From Longimicrobium sp. (GTDB lineage Bacteria; Gemmatimonadota; Gemmatimonadetes; Longimicrobiales; Longimicrobiaceae): a stretch of DNA of 64,000 bases. A program made the position numbers and the translations under genes. A model generated the notes under the pieces. It was not told the origin of the DNA, searched no databases, and was given only the letters and a program-made list of their open reading frames with translations. Location: NCBI RefSeq assembly GCF_036388275.1, contig NZ_DASVSF010000053.1:107335-171334 (forward strand), read 5' to 3'. Within the stretch, counting starts at the first letter, position 1. Each line of letters starts with the position of its first letter. Below are positions 1-10,287 of this stretch, piece by piece.

Positions 1-119
1 TCCTCCGGTGCGTAGCGGGCCAGCTTGATCGAGGAGTTCGCGACCGCTTCGAGCGCGCCGAACCTGTCCGTCAGGATCTCCAGGAACCGCATCGGCGAGG
101 GCAGTTGGTCTCGTTCCAT
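1..119 (-). CDS. Truncated leftward gene, N-terminal 39 residues only
   Basis: The reading frame runs off the left edge of the window. It starts at ATG 119 with a strong GGAGG Shine-Dalgarno five bases upstream. The visible protein begins MERDQLPSPMRFLEILTDRF and continues with an Ala-rich helical stretch. An in-frame ATG at 221 could extend it, but that start has no ribosome-binding site. I do not recognise the family from this fragment. A sigma70-like promoter with two operators lies about 145 bp upstream, so the gene is probably repressible. Confidence 0.55.
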   Translation of the reverse strand, partial: MERDQLPSPMRFLEILTDRFGALEAVANSSIKLARYAPE

Positions 120-257
120 GCTCACCTCCATCTCTTGACCCGCGCCGCCGAGCAGGGGTATCCTTTGCAGGCGAGCAGGCTTGCGGGTCTGTTCGAGTCG
201 CGAGGCTGGCCAGGACTTCATGATGGGAGGAACGGTCAGCCTTGTCTCCTACCCTGC

Positions 258-307
258 TGTCAGTAAGCTACCTGACAGAGCACGTTTTGTCAAGTGTGCT
301 CCTGACA
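258..307. promoter_or_regulatory. Twin operators TGTCA-N10-TGACA
   Basis: Two dyads of identical design, TGTCA-N10-TGACA, lie at 258-277 and 288-307. Their repeat distance is exactly 30 bp, about three helical turns, so two repressor dimers would sit on the same DNA face. The first covers the leftward -10 and the second overlaps the leftward -35. The right dyad ends 10 bp before the TTG start of the small HTH gene at 318, which is a natural candidate for the regulator (inference). Confidence 0.55.
265..293 (-). promoter_or_regulatory. Sigma70-like promoter for the leftward gene
   Basis: On the minus strand there is a perfect -35 box TTGACA (293-288), a 17-bp spacer and a -10-like TAGCTT (270-265). 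It points at the truncated gene starting at 119. Both boxes are covered by dyad operators, the arrangement expected for simple repression. Confidence 0.5.
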
Positions 308-317
308 AAGACAAAAG

Positions 318-557
318 TTGAACTTCAAAGCAGCGACCGACCGGCTGATCACCCGAGTAACGCTACCTGAGATCGCCGCAGCATGTGGTGCCTCGGTGAA
401 CTCGATCGAGCGTGCCAGAATGGATGCCGCGAGCGGCGGATATAGAAATCCGCCCGCAGGTTGGGAGCTTGCCGTCGCGAGGCTTGCTCGGGAGCGTAGC
501 CACGAACTTCAATCGCTTGCCGAGGATTTGGAACGCCAGCACTGCAGCAGGACCTAA
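318..557 (+). CDS. Small helix-turn-helix protein
   Basis: A 79-residue protein starting at TTG 318. An in-frame stop at 303-305 lies just upstream, so no longer start exists, and there is no clear Shine-Dalgarno. Residues 14-36 (VTLPEIAAACGASVNSIERA) look like a helix-turn-helix: a short helix, a Gly turn and a recognition helix. It is followed by a PPAGWE segment and an amphipathic C-terminal helix. The DNA-binding reading is inference from pattern. The gene is the first rightward one after the twin operators and may encode their repressor. The unusual start and short length limit confidence. Confidence 0.5.
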   Translation: MNFKAATDRLITRVTLPEIAAACGASVNSIERARMDAASGGYRNPPAGWELAVARLARERSHELQSLAEDLERQHCSRT

Positions 558-691
558 CACAACGCCTGCAGGGGATGCGGGGCCCTCCATGAATTTCGCA
601 GCGGCCACGCTTGCGTAGTGGCCGTCCACATCGACCCGTAGGCCGTTCGGCGCACACACGGCCCGGACCACTTCACGATTACGGTACCCAA

Positions 692-1516
692 ATGCCCACT
701 GATCAGCGGCTCCTCCACGCCCTCGCACTCGCGGCCAAGGAGTATACGCTTCGTACGATCAAGGATTTGTTTGTGTTGGCCGGCGCACAGCCGAACTGGA
801 AGCGCGATATCGAGTTGCCGGCTGCAGGCCAGCGCGAGTCTGCCTTCTATGGCTGGATTGAGGGTATTAGTGCCGAAGCGCCCTCGCAGCTGGACAGCAT
901 CGTCGGCGGGGTGCTGACGCAAATGCTTGAGAACCAAGCGCTCTCGCAGTCGACGCGAGCAGCGCTCCAGCGATTCGCAACTAACGCACCTGCTGAGCCG
1001 CCAGGAGAAGTTGACTTTCCGAGCGACGTTCAACGCCTGCTGGACCGCCTCATTACGGGTCTTCGGCGTGCGGAGTTCCCCCTGAAGCAGCGCCGCCAAG
1101 GCAAGCCAATCATCGAGCTCCTTGACGAGTACGATGTGCAGGACCTGCTTCACTGCTTACTCAGACCCTGGATCAAGGATATCAGGCCTGAAGAGTACAC
1201 GCCAAGCTATGCGTTGAACTCGACACGCATTGACTTTGTGCTGCCGGAGCACCGCATTGCTCTGGAGGTGAAGTTCGTCCGTAGCGAGGCACATGCCAAG
1301 AAAGTGGGAAGTGAGTTGATTATCGACGTCGCACACTATGCCAACCATCCAGACGTTGATCAACTCTGGATCGTGGTCTTTGATCCGAGTGGATATGTTA
1401 TGAATCCGCGAGGGCTACGCGACCTGAGTGGTACGCACGTACAGAACGGACGGTCAGTTCAGGTTTCGTCCCGAGTAGTTGGCGGACACCACTCACCGGG
1501 TGTAGTGAACGAGTGA
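692..1516 (+). CDS. DpnII/MboI-like PD-(D/E)XK nuclease, orphan
   Basis: A 274-residue protein. I start it at ATG 692 (MPTDQRLLHA) rather than the in-frame ATG at 611, which would add 27 low-complexity residues. The C-terminal half shows the nuclease core: E147 in EYDVQDLLH, a TPSY motif at 170-173, D181 in TRIDF and E192-V-K194 in ALEVKFVR. It is followed by a helix and strand ending in VVFDPSGY and a late NPRGL. This matches the REase_DpnII-MboI type of restriction-endonuclease fold. The N-terminal 130 residues are helical and unassigned. No methyltransferase is visible within the window, so it is either a solitary nuclease, part of a system cut off on the left, or not a classical restriction enzyme. 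Confidence 0.7.
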   Translation: MPTDQRLLHALALAAKEYTLRTIKDLFVLAGAQPNWKRDIELPAAGQRESAFYGWIEGISAEAPSQLDSIVGGVLTQMLENQALSQSTRAALQRFATNAPAEPPGEVDFPSDVQRLLDRLITGLRRAEFPLKQRRQGKPIIELLDEYDVQDLLHCLLRPWIKDIRPEEYTPSYALNSTRIDFVLPEHRIALEVKFVRSEAHAKKVGSELIIDVAHYANHPDVDQLWIVVFDPSGYVMNPRGLRDLSGTHVQNGRSVQVSSRVVGGHHSPGVVNE

Positions 1517-1621
1517 TCATCAACGACCAAGCTTACAAGCTACGAAGGCCACTCGTGGCATCATCATGGGCGATCACTCGTCTGAGCCGTTAGTCTAGAC
1601 TTTGGGAGTTAGGCTGTTCAG

Positions 1622-2272
1622 ATGTTTCCCGAGTACCAAATGGCGACGATGAATCTAAAAGAAAGAGTTGAAGCGCATTCTGTTTGGTGGCTACTGAGTG
1701 CACTCTTGGCCGGTTTCTTAGCCGGGTTGGCTACGTACAGCGGCATTCTTCGGATCGCGAGTCTGCACGTCGTATCGCAGGCAACGTTCGATCGTTTGGA
1801 AGAGAACGCAGGCGATCCGTCCGACAACGGCGGAGACACTGTCGTTGCCCAACGCGAGGCCTTACGCCGGCGTTTGGACGCTGAAATCTCCCGGCGGCTC
1901 GGTGTATTCTTAGGCGACTTGGCGCTTTGGCAGTTCAGCTTACAATCTTCCAATCAACTTCGTGCAGCCGCGGAGTGGCGCCAACTGGAAGTAGGACTCT
2001 TTGCACCTCCTGCAACCAGTGGCGCGGTGAGTAATGTGTATCCCGAGTTCCGCAAAACCGGGATCAAGGAATTGTTTGACCGCGTGGCATCTATTTCACC
2101 GCCGCCGGAACAACTTGAGATTGAGCGAGCAATGGAAGAACTGTCTCAGGTTGAGCGAATCATGGCACAAGCTTCTCTGAGAATAGAAGACCCCGGAACA
2201 TCATCACAGCGCGTTTTGGAAGCAATCTCTAGAAATCCTGCATTCGAGCGCTGGATTGGCGCCCGTCCATAA
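1622..2272 (+). CDS. Hypothetical single-pass membrane protein
   Basis: A 216-residue protein not recognised as a known family. A hydrophobic segment (WWLLSALLAGFLAGLATYSG, about residues 22-41) would form one transmembrane helix. The rest is hydrophilic and largely helical, with several Arg/Glu-rich stretches near 60-95 and 160-200, so it probably has a short cytoplasmic N-terminus and a soluble domain. Starts at codon 1, 7 (MATMN) or 10 (MNLK) are all possible. It lies in the lower-GC block with the nuclease and the next unknown gene. Confidence 0.55.
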   Translation: MFPEYQMATMNLKERVEAHSVWWLLSALLAGFLAGLATYSGILRIASLHVVSQATFDRLEENAGDPSDNGGDTVVAQREALRRRLDAEISRRLGVFLGDLALWQFSLQSSNQLRAAAEWRQLEVGLFAPPATSGAVSNVYPEFRKTGIKELFDRVASISPPPEQLEIERAMEELSQVERIMAQASLRIEDPGTSSQRVLEAISRNPAFERWIGARP

Positions 2273-2422
2273 CTCTATTCAAGGGCTGACTCGGGCGCGG
2301 GCGCCGCTAGCAACCGGCTACAGGAATGCGCGGGCCCTGCGTGCTTTCGCCCGCGACAAACTTGCGCGCCGACCCCCGCACCCTGACGCTTATGGCGTTA
2401 GAGAGCACAACGGAGATTCTCA

Positions 2423-3097
2423 ATGTGGGACACGCTTCTTCAACTCGCGGGAGTGAGCCAAGCCAAGTTGGCTGGCCTCCCGGAGTCCGGGATGGGTTAC
2501 GTGCTCGCTTCCGCGCTCCTCCCCGACGATAGAAGTGAGTCGCTAGTCATTGTCGGCGGCAACGACTACGTTATTCCACTAGAGCCTCACCCACGCTTTT
2601 TCTCGCTCGCGGATCTTCTTGCCGGACAACCGTTCCCCTCTATAGTGCCGAGAGTGGTAACCGTCGCACTCACCGCACCCGCGGCGCACAACGTCGCAAC
2701 GCTGCCGGCGGGCTATCTGCCGGTTGCCGGTGCGATCGCTCTCCTGGGCACGATCATGGTTTCGAGCAAGACGCGGTTTTACAGGTACACGGGTACAGTA
2801 GGAGACCGTCGTTTCAGCGGCACTCATCTCGCCGTGGATACATACCTGACGACTGAGGCCGATCAGACCTACGCGAACACCGGATTCGCCGCAGTTGGTC
2901 GCTACGCGTTGCCTATCCCGGTACCTGCATCGTATGTCCACGTTTACGATCTTCCCGTTGGGACCTCTCTCCTGGTCGGAACTGTTCTGCCAAATTACGG
3001 TCAGGCGGGAGGTGGTGTAGAGGTCAAGACTCTTGCTTCAGCCGGCATCGGACCAACCGCGACCCTCGTGTCTTCCGGCCCGATTGACGACTTCTAA
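2423..3097 (+). CDS. Hypothetical protein
   Basis: A 224-residue protein with no family I recognise. A GGAG-like ribosome-binding site sits 9 bases before ATG 2423. The chain has alternating hydrophobic strands and a hydrophobic stretch around residues 100-115 (AGYLPVAGAIALLGTIMV) that could be buried or membrane-associated. There is no signal peptide or Cys cluster. The C-terminal third is rich in Gly, Val and Thr, suggesting beta structure. Codon use and GC are lower than in the ssb-secA block, consistent with accessory DNA. Confidence 0.5.
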   Translation: MWDTLLQLAGVSQAKLAGLPESGMGYVLASALLPDDRSESLVIVGGNDYVIPLEPHPRFFSLADLLAGQPFPSIVPRVVTVALTAPAAHNVATLPAGYLPVAGAIALLGTIMVSSKTRFYRYTGTVGDRRFSGTHLAVDTYLTTEADQTYANTGFAAVGRYALPIPVPASYVHVYDLPVGTSLLVGTVLPNYGQAGGGVEVKTLASAGIGPTATLVSSGPIDDF

Positions 3098-3418
3098 GTG
3101 GCGCTGCTGGGCGTGCTGAAAAATCACGACCCCATCCGCAGCCCGAATCGGACGGCGGACCGGCTCGCCGATTCAGAATCGAATGTTGTCCCGCTGTCAG
3201 CTTAGGAATTGGCCGAAGTCCTACCGCATTGCAAGCTCCGCGGCTGCCCGATCCTGTCAGGTCCGCTCGTGCGGGCTCACACCAGGCTGACCGTGGGCGT
3301 GGAAATCCGCAACCAGGCGGGCTGAAAAAGACCGCCCCCGGGACGATGTCCGGAGGCGGTTTCTCAAGCCTAGGGCTGACGATCACGACGTTAAGCCGAC
3401 GGCCGTGATGATCGGTCC
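3098..3418. other. Intergenic region between convergent genes
   Basis: About 320 bp between the rightward hypothetical gene and leftward ssb. Apart from the ssb terminator near 3324-3362 I see no gene, repeat or RNA signature. Confidence 0.5.
3324..3362 (-). terminator. Rho-independent terminator after ssb
   Basis: Read on the minus strand, a GC-rich hairpin (ACCGCC...GGCGGT arms extended by CCGG/CCGG pairing) is followed by a U5 run (CTTTTTC). It lies 57 bp beyond the ssb stop codon. Confidence 0.7.
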
Positions 3419-4003
3419 TCAGAACGGCAGGTCGTCGTCGTCCTCGAACGGCGGAGCCTGGAAGTCGTCGTAGTCGCGACCGCCCGCCCCGCCGGAGCCG
3501 GCCCCGCCGCGTCCACCACCGCCACCCGCCCCACCGCCACCGCCGCGCGGGGCACCGCCTCCGCCCCCGCCGCCACCGGAACGGCCACCGCCTCCGCCGT
3601 ACCCACCACCTCCTCCGCCACCACCACCGTACCCGCCGCCACCGCCCGACTCGCGGTCGCCGCCCTCACGGCCGCCGCCCAGCAGAATGATCTCGCGGGC
3701 GCGGATTTCGGTCATGTACTTGGTGACGCCGTCCTTGTCCTCGTACTGCCGGTACTCGATCTCGCCCTCCACGTAGATGCGGTCGCCCTTCTTGACCCAC
3801 TTCTCCACGATGTCGACGAGCTTTTCCCACACCACGATCCGGTGCCACTCGGTCTTTTCCTGCTGCTGCCCGTCGCGTCCGTTCCACCGGCGCGTGGTAG
3901 CCACCGAGAACTGCGCAACGCGCGCACCGCTGGGGATGGTGCGGATTTCGGGGTCCTGCCCCAGGTTTCCGATCAGAATGGCCTTGTTCAGGCTGCGGGC
4001 CAC
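3419..4003 (-). CDS. ssb: Single-stranded DNA-binding protein
   Basis: A 194-residue SSB. The OB-fold occupies about residues 1-110, opening MARSLNKAILIGNLGQDPE with the expected WHRIVVWEKL and KGDRIYVEGEIEYR segments. A very long, almost pure Gly/Tyr/Ser/Arg linker follows (about 113-172). The protein ends in the acidic tip DDDDLPF, which recruits repair and replication partners. It binds single-stranded DNA in replication, recombination and repair. The start is the first ATG. It lies downstream of rimI-tsaB-tsaE-uvrB with a 73-bp gap. Confidence 0.97.
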   Translation of the reverse strand: MARSLNKAILIGNLGQDPEIRTIPSGARVAQFSVATTRRWNGRDGQQQEKTEWHRIVVWEKLVDIVEKWVKKGDRIYVEGEIEYRQYEDKDGVTKYMTEIRAREIILLGGGREGGDRESGGGGGYGGGGGGGGGYGGGGGRSGGGGGGGGAPRGGGGGAGGGGGRGGAGSGGAGGRDYDDFQAPPFEDDDDLPF

Positions 4004-4076
4004 GGCTCCTCCTCAGTGAATTCAAGCGAACAGAGTGGACGCGAAAGCGCCATGATAAAGGGGCGCCGGATGCGTG

Positions 4077-4568
4077 TCAAGCAAACGATTGGATCCGCAG
4101 CCGCATCACCAGCGCATCCTCGGTTGGGTGCGAGTAGTACGAGCGGCGCCGGCCCACGCCGGTAAAGCCGCGCTGGCGGTAGACGGACTTGGCCGCCTCG
4201 TTGGAAACGCGCACCTCCAGGAACAGCTCCGCCGCGCCCCGGTCGCGCACGTGGTCCACCACGGCGTCCACCAAGGCGCCGCCCACCCCGGCGCCGCGGG
4301 CTTCGGGAGCGACGGCCACGTTGCCGAGTTCCGCCTGGTCCAGCACCGTCCACGCGGCCGCGTAGCCCACGACGTCGCCGTCCATCTCGGCCACCAGGAA
4401 ATCGCTGTCGGTGCGCTTCAGCAGCCCGCGAAAGGTGTCCTCCTTCCACGGCATCGAAAAGCTCGCGATCTCGATCTCCACCACCCGCGCGATGTCACCC
4501 TCGCGGCAGCGGCGGACGTGGAACGACGAAGCCCGCGCCACCGGCGTCCTGGCCATCGGCGTCGACAT
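4077..4568 (-). CDS. rimI: Ribosomal-protein-S18-alanine N-acetyltransferase-like GNAT
   Basis: A 163-residue GNAT-fold protein. The acetyl-CoA pyrophosphate-binding loop is visible as VAPEARGAGVGGAL (about 86-99), followed by the family's LEVRVSNEAAKSVYRQRGF segment (117-135), which is typical of RimI. ATG 4568 overlaps the tsaB stop (TGATG), so translation is coupled. RimI acetylates the N-terminal Ala of ribosomal protein S18. Its fusion or linkage with tsaB is common and supports the call over a generic acetyltransferase. Confidence 0.9.
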   Translation of the reverse strand: MSTPMARTPVARASSFHVRRCREGDIARVVEIEIASFSMPWKEDTFRGLLKRTDSDFLVAEMDGDVVGYAAAWTVLDQAELGNVAVAPEARGAGVGGALVDAVVDHVRDRGAAELFLEVRVSNEAAKSVYRQRGFTGVGRRRSYYSHPTEDALVMRLRIQSFA

Positions 4569-5278
4569 CACGCGCCCGCCCTGGCCGCCGCGATGCGCTC
4601 CACCCCCGCGGCGCGCACGTACTCCGGCTCCCACGCCGCCGCGTCCGCCACCCGCCCGGCGTCCGGCGCCGCGCGCGCCAGCCACAGCAGCCCGCGCGCG
4701 AGCGACCGGTCCTCCCCATCCACCGCGTCGTCGCCGAACTCCGCCACGAGCGCATCCCGGTGCAGTGCCGCGCCGTCCCCCACGAAGCGCACCGGCAGCC
4801 CACGCAGCCGCTGCACCAGCTCGTCGATCCCCTGCGCGGAAACGGCGAGCACTTCCTCGCGCACAGAATCGTCGGCGAACAACCAGCACCCCGCGTACAC
4901 CTCGCGGTTGCGGGCGTCGAACAGCGCGCAGACGGGCCGCTCGTCCACCCGGTGCGCCGCCGCCGCGGCCATCAGCCCCGAGTAGGCGTACAGCGGCACG
5001 CCCAACGCGCGGACGATGCCCTTCGCCGTCGCCGCGGCGATGCGCAGCCCCGTGAACGAGCCCGGGCCCCCGCCGCACACCACGGCCGCCACGTCCCCGG
5101 GCCGCAGCCCCGCCGCCGCCACGGCGCGATCGACTGCGGGCAGCAGCGCCGACGACGCGTTCGCCTGGGCGGAGACGGTTTCCTCCGCCAGCACGCGCCC
5201 GTCCACCTCCACGGCGACGTACGCAGAGCGGCCCGAGCTGTCGAGCGCCAGCAGGGGCCCGCCCAAAAGCCCGCTCAC
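4568..5278 (-). CDS. tsaB: tRNA t6A biosynthesis protein TsaB
   Basis: A 236-residue ASKHA-fold protein starting at GTG 5278, which overlaps the tsaE stop codon. The N-terminus LLALDSSGRSAYVAV and the GGGPGSFTGLRIAAATAKGI segment (about residues 67-86) are diagnostic of TsaB. It is the dimerisation partner of TsaD in the complex that transfers threonylcarbamoyl to A37 of tRNAs reading ANN codons. It sits between tsaE and rimI in an overlapping operon. A longer frame upstream is open only because of high GC and would run through tsaE. Confidence 0.93.
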   Translation of the reverse strand: MSGLLGGPLLALDSSGRSAYVAVEVDGRVLAEETVSAQANASSALLPAVDRAVAAAGLRPGDVAAVVCGGGPGSFTGLRIAAATAKGIVRALGVPLYAYSGLMAAAAAHRVDERPVCALFDARNREVYAGCWLFADDSVREEVLAVSAQGIDELVQRLRGLPVRFVGDGAALHRDALVAEFGDDAVDGEDRSLARGLLWLARAAPDAGRVADAAAWEPEYVRAAGVERIAAARAGA

Positions 5279-5735
5279 GCCGCCTCCCGCATGGGCGGCA
5301 GCGGCGGCGGCTCGCCCACGGGCGACGCGGTCACCTCGCGCGAATCCGGTTCGTGCTCCAGCAGCTCGATCTCCCAGCGCACGGGCGGCAGCAGCGCCTC
5401 GGCCCGCTCCGGCCACTCGATCATCACCAGGTCGCCGTCGCCGCCCAGGTCGCCCCACCCCAGCTCCCACACCTCGTCGTCGCGCTCCAGCCGGTACAGG
5501 TCCAGGTGCCACACCCGGGCGCGCGGCGTGTCGTAGCGAAACACCAGGTTGAAGGTGGGCGAGGGAACGTCGCCCTCCACCCCCGCCCCGTGCGCGATGG
5601 CGCGGGCCAGGGTGCTCTTCCCCGCCCCCAGGTCGCCTCGCAGGCACAGCACCAAGGGCGTCCGCGCCTCCCGTCCGATCCGCCGCCCCCACCCCTGCAG
5701 CGCCTCCTCGTCCAACGCCCCACTCAGCACGCCCG

Positions 5736-5739
<4 letters not shown>
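5275..5739 (-). CDS. tsaE: tRNA t6A biosynthesis ATPase TsaE
   Basis: A 154-residue P-loop ATPase. Walker A is GDLGAGKST (about residues 35-43), followed by the conserved SPTFNLVFRY and WHLDLYRL segments and a Walker B-like LVMIEWPERA. It regulates or regenerates the TsaB-TsaD complex. The C-terminal tail is slightly long and Pro-rich. ATG 5739 overlaps the uvrB stop by four bases (ATGA), and its own stop overlaps the tsaB GTG, so uvrB-tsaE-tsaB-rimI is one coupled transcript. Confidence 0.95.
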
Positions 5740-7784
<2,045 letters not shown>

Positions 7785-7795
7785 TCAGGAACCCC

Positions 7796-7919
7796 GGTAA
7801 ACACGGTAACAACGGTAAGGACGGTCACTTTGGTCGGAACGGAACCACGCACGGCACCCTTGGCGGCAATGACCCAAGCAACCGTGGTTATTGTAGTTAC
7901 CGTGGTGACCGTAGTTACC
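7796..7919. repeat. Two facing arrays of a 9-bp repeat
   Basis: On the plus strand 7796-7840 reads as five consecutive 9-mers of the type GGTAANNAC (GGTAAACAC, GGTAACAAC, GGTAAGGAC, then two diverged units). At 7881-7919 the same unit occurs on the minus strand (GGTAACTAC, GGTCACCAC, GGTAACTAC, AATAACCAC, GGT). The arrays face each other across about 40 bp in the rel-uvrB gap. The minus-strand array includes the TAA stop of rel. Confidence 0.75.
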
Positions 7920-10146
7920 CCTCCCCCACCTCGGCCACCTCGGCCAGGTCCGTCTGCTCGCGCCGCTCCACGCGCATCACGCCCTTCACCTTCTTGATGG
8001 CGTTCAGCACGCGGTTCAGGTGCGCCAGGTTCTCCACCTCCACCACGAAGTCGCCGCGCATGCCGTGCTGGTCGGCGTTGATGTCGGCGCTCTTGATGTT
8101 GGTGTTCGTAGCCGAGATGGCGCTGGCGATGTCGGCGAACAGGCCACGCCGGTCGCTCCCCTCCATCCCCAGGCGCACGAAGAAGCGGTCGGCGCCGCCG
8201 CCGTCCCAGTCGATCTCCACCCGCCGCTCCGGGTGCCCCTGCAGCTGCAGGATGTTGGGGCAGTCGATGCGGTGGATGCTCACCCCGCGGCCGCGCGTCA
8301 CGTACCCCACCACCTTGTCGCCCGGCACCGGCTGGCAGCACTGGGAGTAGCGAACCATCAGGTTGCTCATCCCCTGGATCTTCACCGGGGCGTTGGTCTG
8401 CTCCCCCCGCACCCGCGAAACCAGCCGCTCGAAGGCGGAGGGCGGCTTCGGCGGCTCGTCGACGGACTCGGGCCACAGCGCCGCCATCACCTTCGACGGG
8501 CCCAGGTCGCCGCGCCCCAGCGCCGCGAACAGGTGGGCGGCGTCGGGAAGGTCCAGCACACGCGCCGCCTCGCCGAAGCGGTCTTCCGACACCTTTTCCC
8601 TGCGCGCCTTGCGGATCTCGCGCTCGATGAACTCGCGCCCCAGCCGCACCGAGTCGCCGAACTCCTCGTCCTTGATCCACTGGCGGATCTTGTTGCGCGC
8701 CCGGGCGGTCTTCACGAAGGCCAGCCAGTCGCGCGAGGGCCGCTGCTTGGCGTCGGTGACGATCTCCACCTGGTCGCCGTTCTTGAGCTCGCGCGTGATG
8801 GGCGTGTAGCGCCCGTTCACCCGCGCGCCGGCGCAGTGAAGCCCCACCTCGGTGTGCACGGCGAACGCGAAGTCGATGGGCGTGGCGCCCTTGGGCAGCT
8901 GCTTTACGTCGCCCATGGGCGTGAACACGAAGATCTCGTCCTGGAACAGGTCGATGCGAAGGAATTCCATGAATTCCTCCGGCTCCTTCGTTTCCTGCTG
9001 CCACTCCAGCACCTGGCGGAACCAGGTCAGCGTCTCGTCGACGTCGTCGCCGCGGGGGCCTTCCTTGTACTTCCAGTGCGCCGCGATGCCGTACTCGGCG
9101 GTGCGGTGCATTTCGCGCGTGCGGATCTGGATTTCGTACAGCCGCCCCCCCGGACCGAAGATGGTCGTGTGGAGCGACTGGTACATGTTGCTCTTGGGCG
9201 TGGCGATGTAGTCGTGGAACCGCTCCGTCAGCGGCGTCCAGCGGTTGTGGATCACGCCCAGCCCATGGTAGCAGTCGGCGATGGTGTCGACGATCACCCG
9301 CACCGCCATCAGGTCGTAGATCTCGTCGTACTCCTTTTCGCGCTGCACCATCTTGCGGTAGATGGACCACAGGTGCTTGGGCCGCCCCGTCACCTCGCAA
9401 TCGATCCCCGCCTCGCGCAGCTCGCTTTCCAGCGGCACGCGAAGGTTCTCGATCCACTCCTCGCGCTCGCGGCGCTTCTCCGACACGCGGCGCGCCAGGT
9501 CGCGGTAGGGCTCGGGCTCCAGGTACTTGAAGCACAGGTCCTCCAGCTCCCACTTGAGCGCCGCCACCCCCAGCCGGTGCGCCAAAGGCGCGTAGATCTC
9601 GCGCGTTTCCAGCGCAATGCGCAGCCGCTTGTCTTCGCGCAGCCAGTCGAGCGTGCGCATGTTGTGCAGCCGGTCGGCCAGCTTGATCAGGATCACGCGG
9701 GCGTCCTGCGCCATGCTCAGCAGCAGCTTGCGGAAGTTCTCCACCTGCTGCTCGGTGCTGGTGCGGAACTGCACCTTGGCGATCTTGGTGAGCCCGTCCA
9801 CCACCGTCGACACCTCGGGCCCGAACGCCGCGCGCACGTCCTCCAACGTGGCCGGGGTGTCCTCGACCACGTCGTGGATCAGCCCGCCCGCGATGGTGGC
9901 CGAGTCCAGGTGCAGCTCGGCCAGCACCTTGGCCACCTCGATGCAGTGGACGATGTAGTCCTCGCCCGAGTGCCGCTTCTGCCCCTGGTGCGCAACCGCG
10001 CTGAACTCGTACGCCCGGGTGATCAGGTCCAGGTCCAGCCGCTCGGCGTACGGCTCCACCGCCGCGAACAGGTCGGGCGGCAGGATGCCACGCGCATGCT
10101 CGCGCGCCTCGTCGGCGCCCTGCAGCAGGGGGGCCTGCTGCGCCAT
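7915..10146 (-). CDS. rel: Bifunctional (p)ppGpp synthetase/hydrolase
   Basis: A 743-residue RelA/SpoT homologue. I start it at ATG 10146 (MAQQAPLLQG), preceded by GGAGG; the upstream ATG at 10236 would add a low-complexity tail. Order: HD hydrolase domain with GGLIHDVVEDT (HD at 91-92), synthetase domain with EYDEIYDLMAVRVIVDT and the TPKSNMYQSLHTT segment, TGS domain (FVFTPMGDVKQLPKGATPID), a conserved CCQPVPGD motif near 580-590, and a C-terminal ACT domain. The intact HD motif suggests active hydrolysis as well as synthesis. The stop codon lies inside a 9-bp repeat array. Confidence 0.95.
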   Translation of the reverse strand: MAQQAPLLQGADEAREHARGILPPDLFAAVEPYAERLDLDLITRAYEFSAVAHQGQKRHSGEDYIVHCIEVAKVLAELHLDSATIAGGLIHDVVEDTPATLEDVRAAFGPEVSTVVDGLTKIAKVQFRTSTEQQVENFRKLLLSMAQDARVILIKLADRLHNMRTLDWLREDKRLRIALETREIYAPLAHRLGVAALKWELEDLCFKYLEPEPYRDLARRVSEKRREREEWIENLRVPLESELREAGIDCEVTGRPKHLWSIYRKMVQREKEYDEIYDLMAVRVIVDTIADCYHGLGVIHNRWTPLTERFHDYIATPKSNMYQSLHTTIFGPGGRLYEIQIRTREMHRTAEYGIAAHWKYKEGPRGDDVDETLTWFRQVLEWQQETKEPEEFMEFLRIDLFQDEIFVFTPMGDVKQLPKGATPIDFAFAVHTEVGLHCAGARVNGRYTPITRELKNGDQVEIVTDAKQRPSRDWLAFVKTARARNKIRQWIKDEEFGDSVRLGREFIEREIRKARREKVSEDRFGEAARVLDLPDAAHLFAALGRGDLGPSKVMAALWPESVDEPPKPPSAFERLVSRVRGEQTNAPVKIQGMSNLMVRYSQCCQPVPGDKVVGYVTRGRGVSIHRIDCPNILQLQGHPERRVEIDWDGGGADRFFVRLGMEGSDRRGLFADIASAISATNTNIKSADINADQHGMRGDFVVEVENLAHLNRVLNAIKKVKGVMRVERREQTDLAEVAEVGEG

Positions 10147-10287
10147 CAGCCGCGCGCCTCCGGCGCGCGCGCGTGCACGCACGTCACCCGGGGGGCGGCG
10201 TGGCGAAGCGGAACGGGTGCGAAGGCAGGGGTGCACATGCCGTGAAATGTAAGCGATTGTCGGGCCGTGGTCACCCCTGCCGCGCCC

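Noticed and set aside
554..1153. Leftward open frame opposite the nuclease
   Set aside because: Antisense to a recognisable PD-(D/E)XK protein, with no motif of its own.
7796..7919. Simple Rho-independent terminator for rel
   Set aside because: Stem pairing is imperfect and periodic, and no U-run follows. The 9-bp repeat description fits better.
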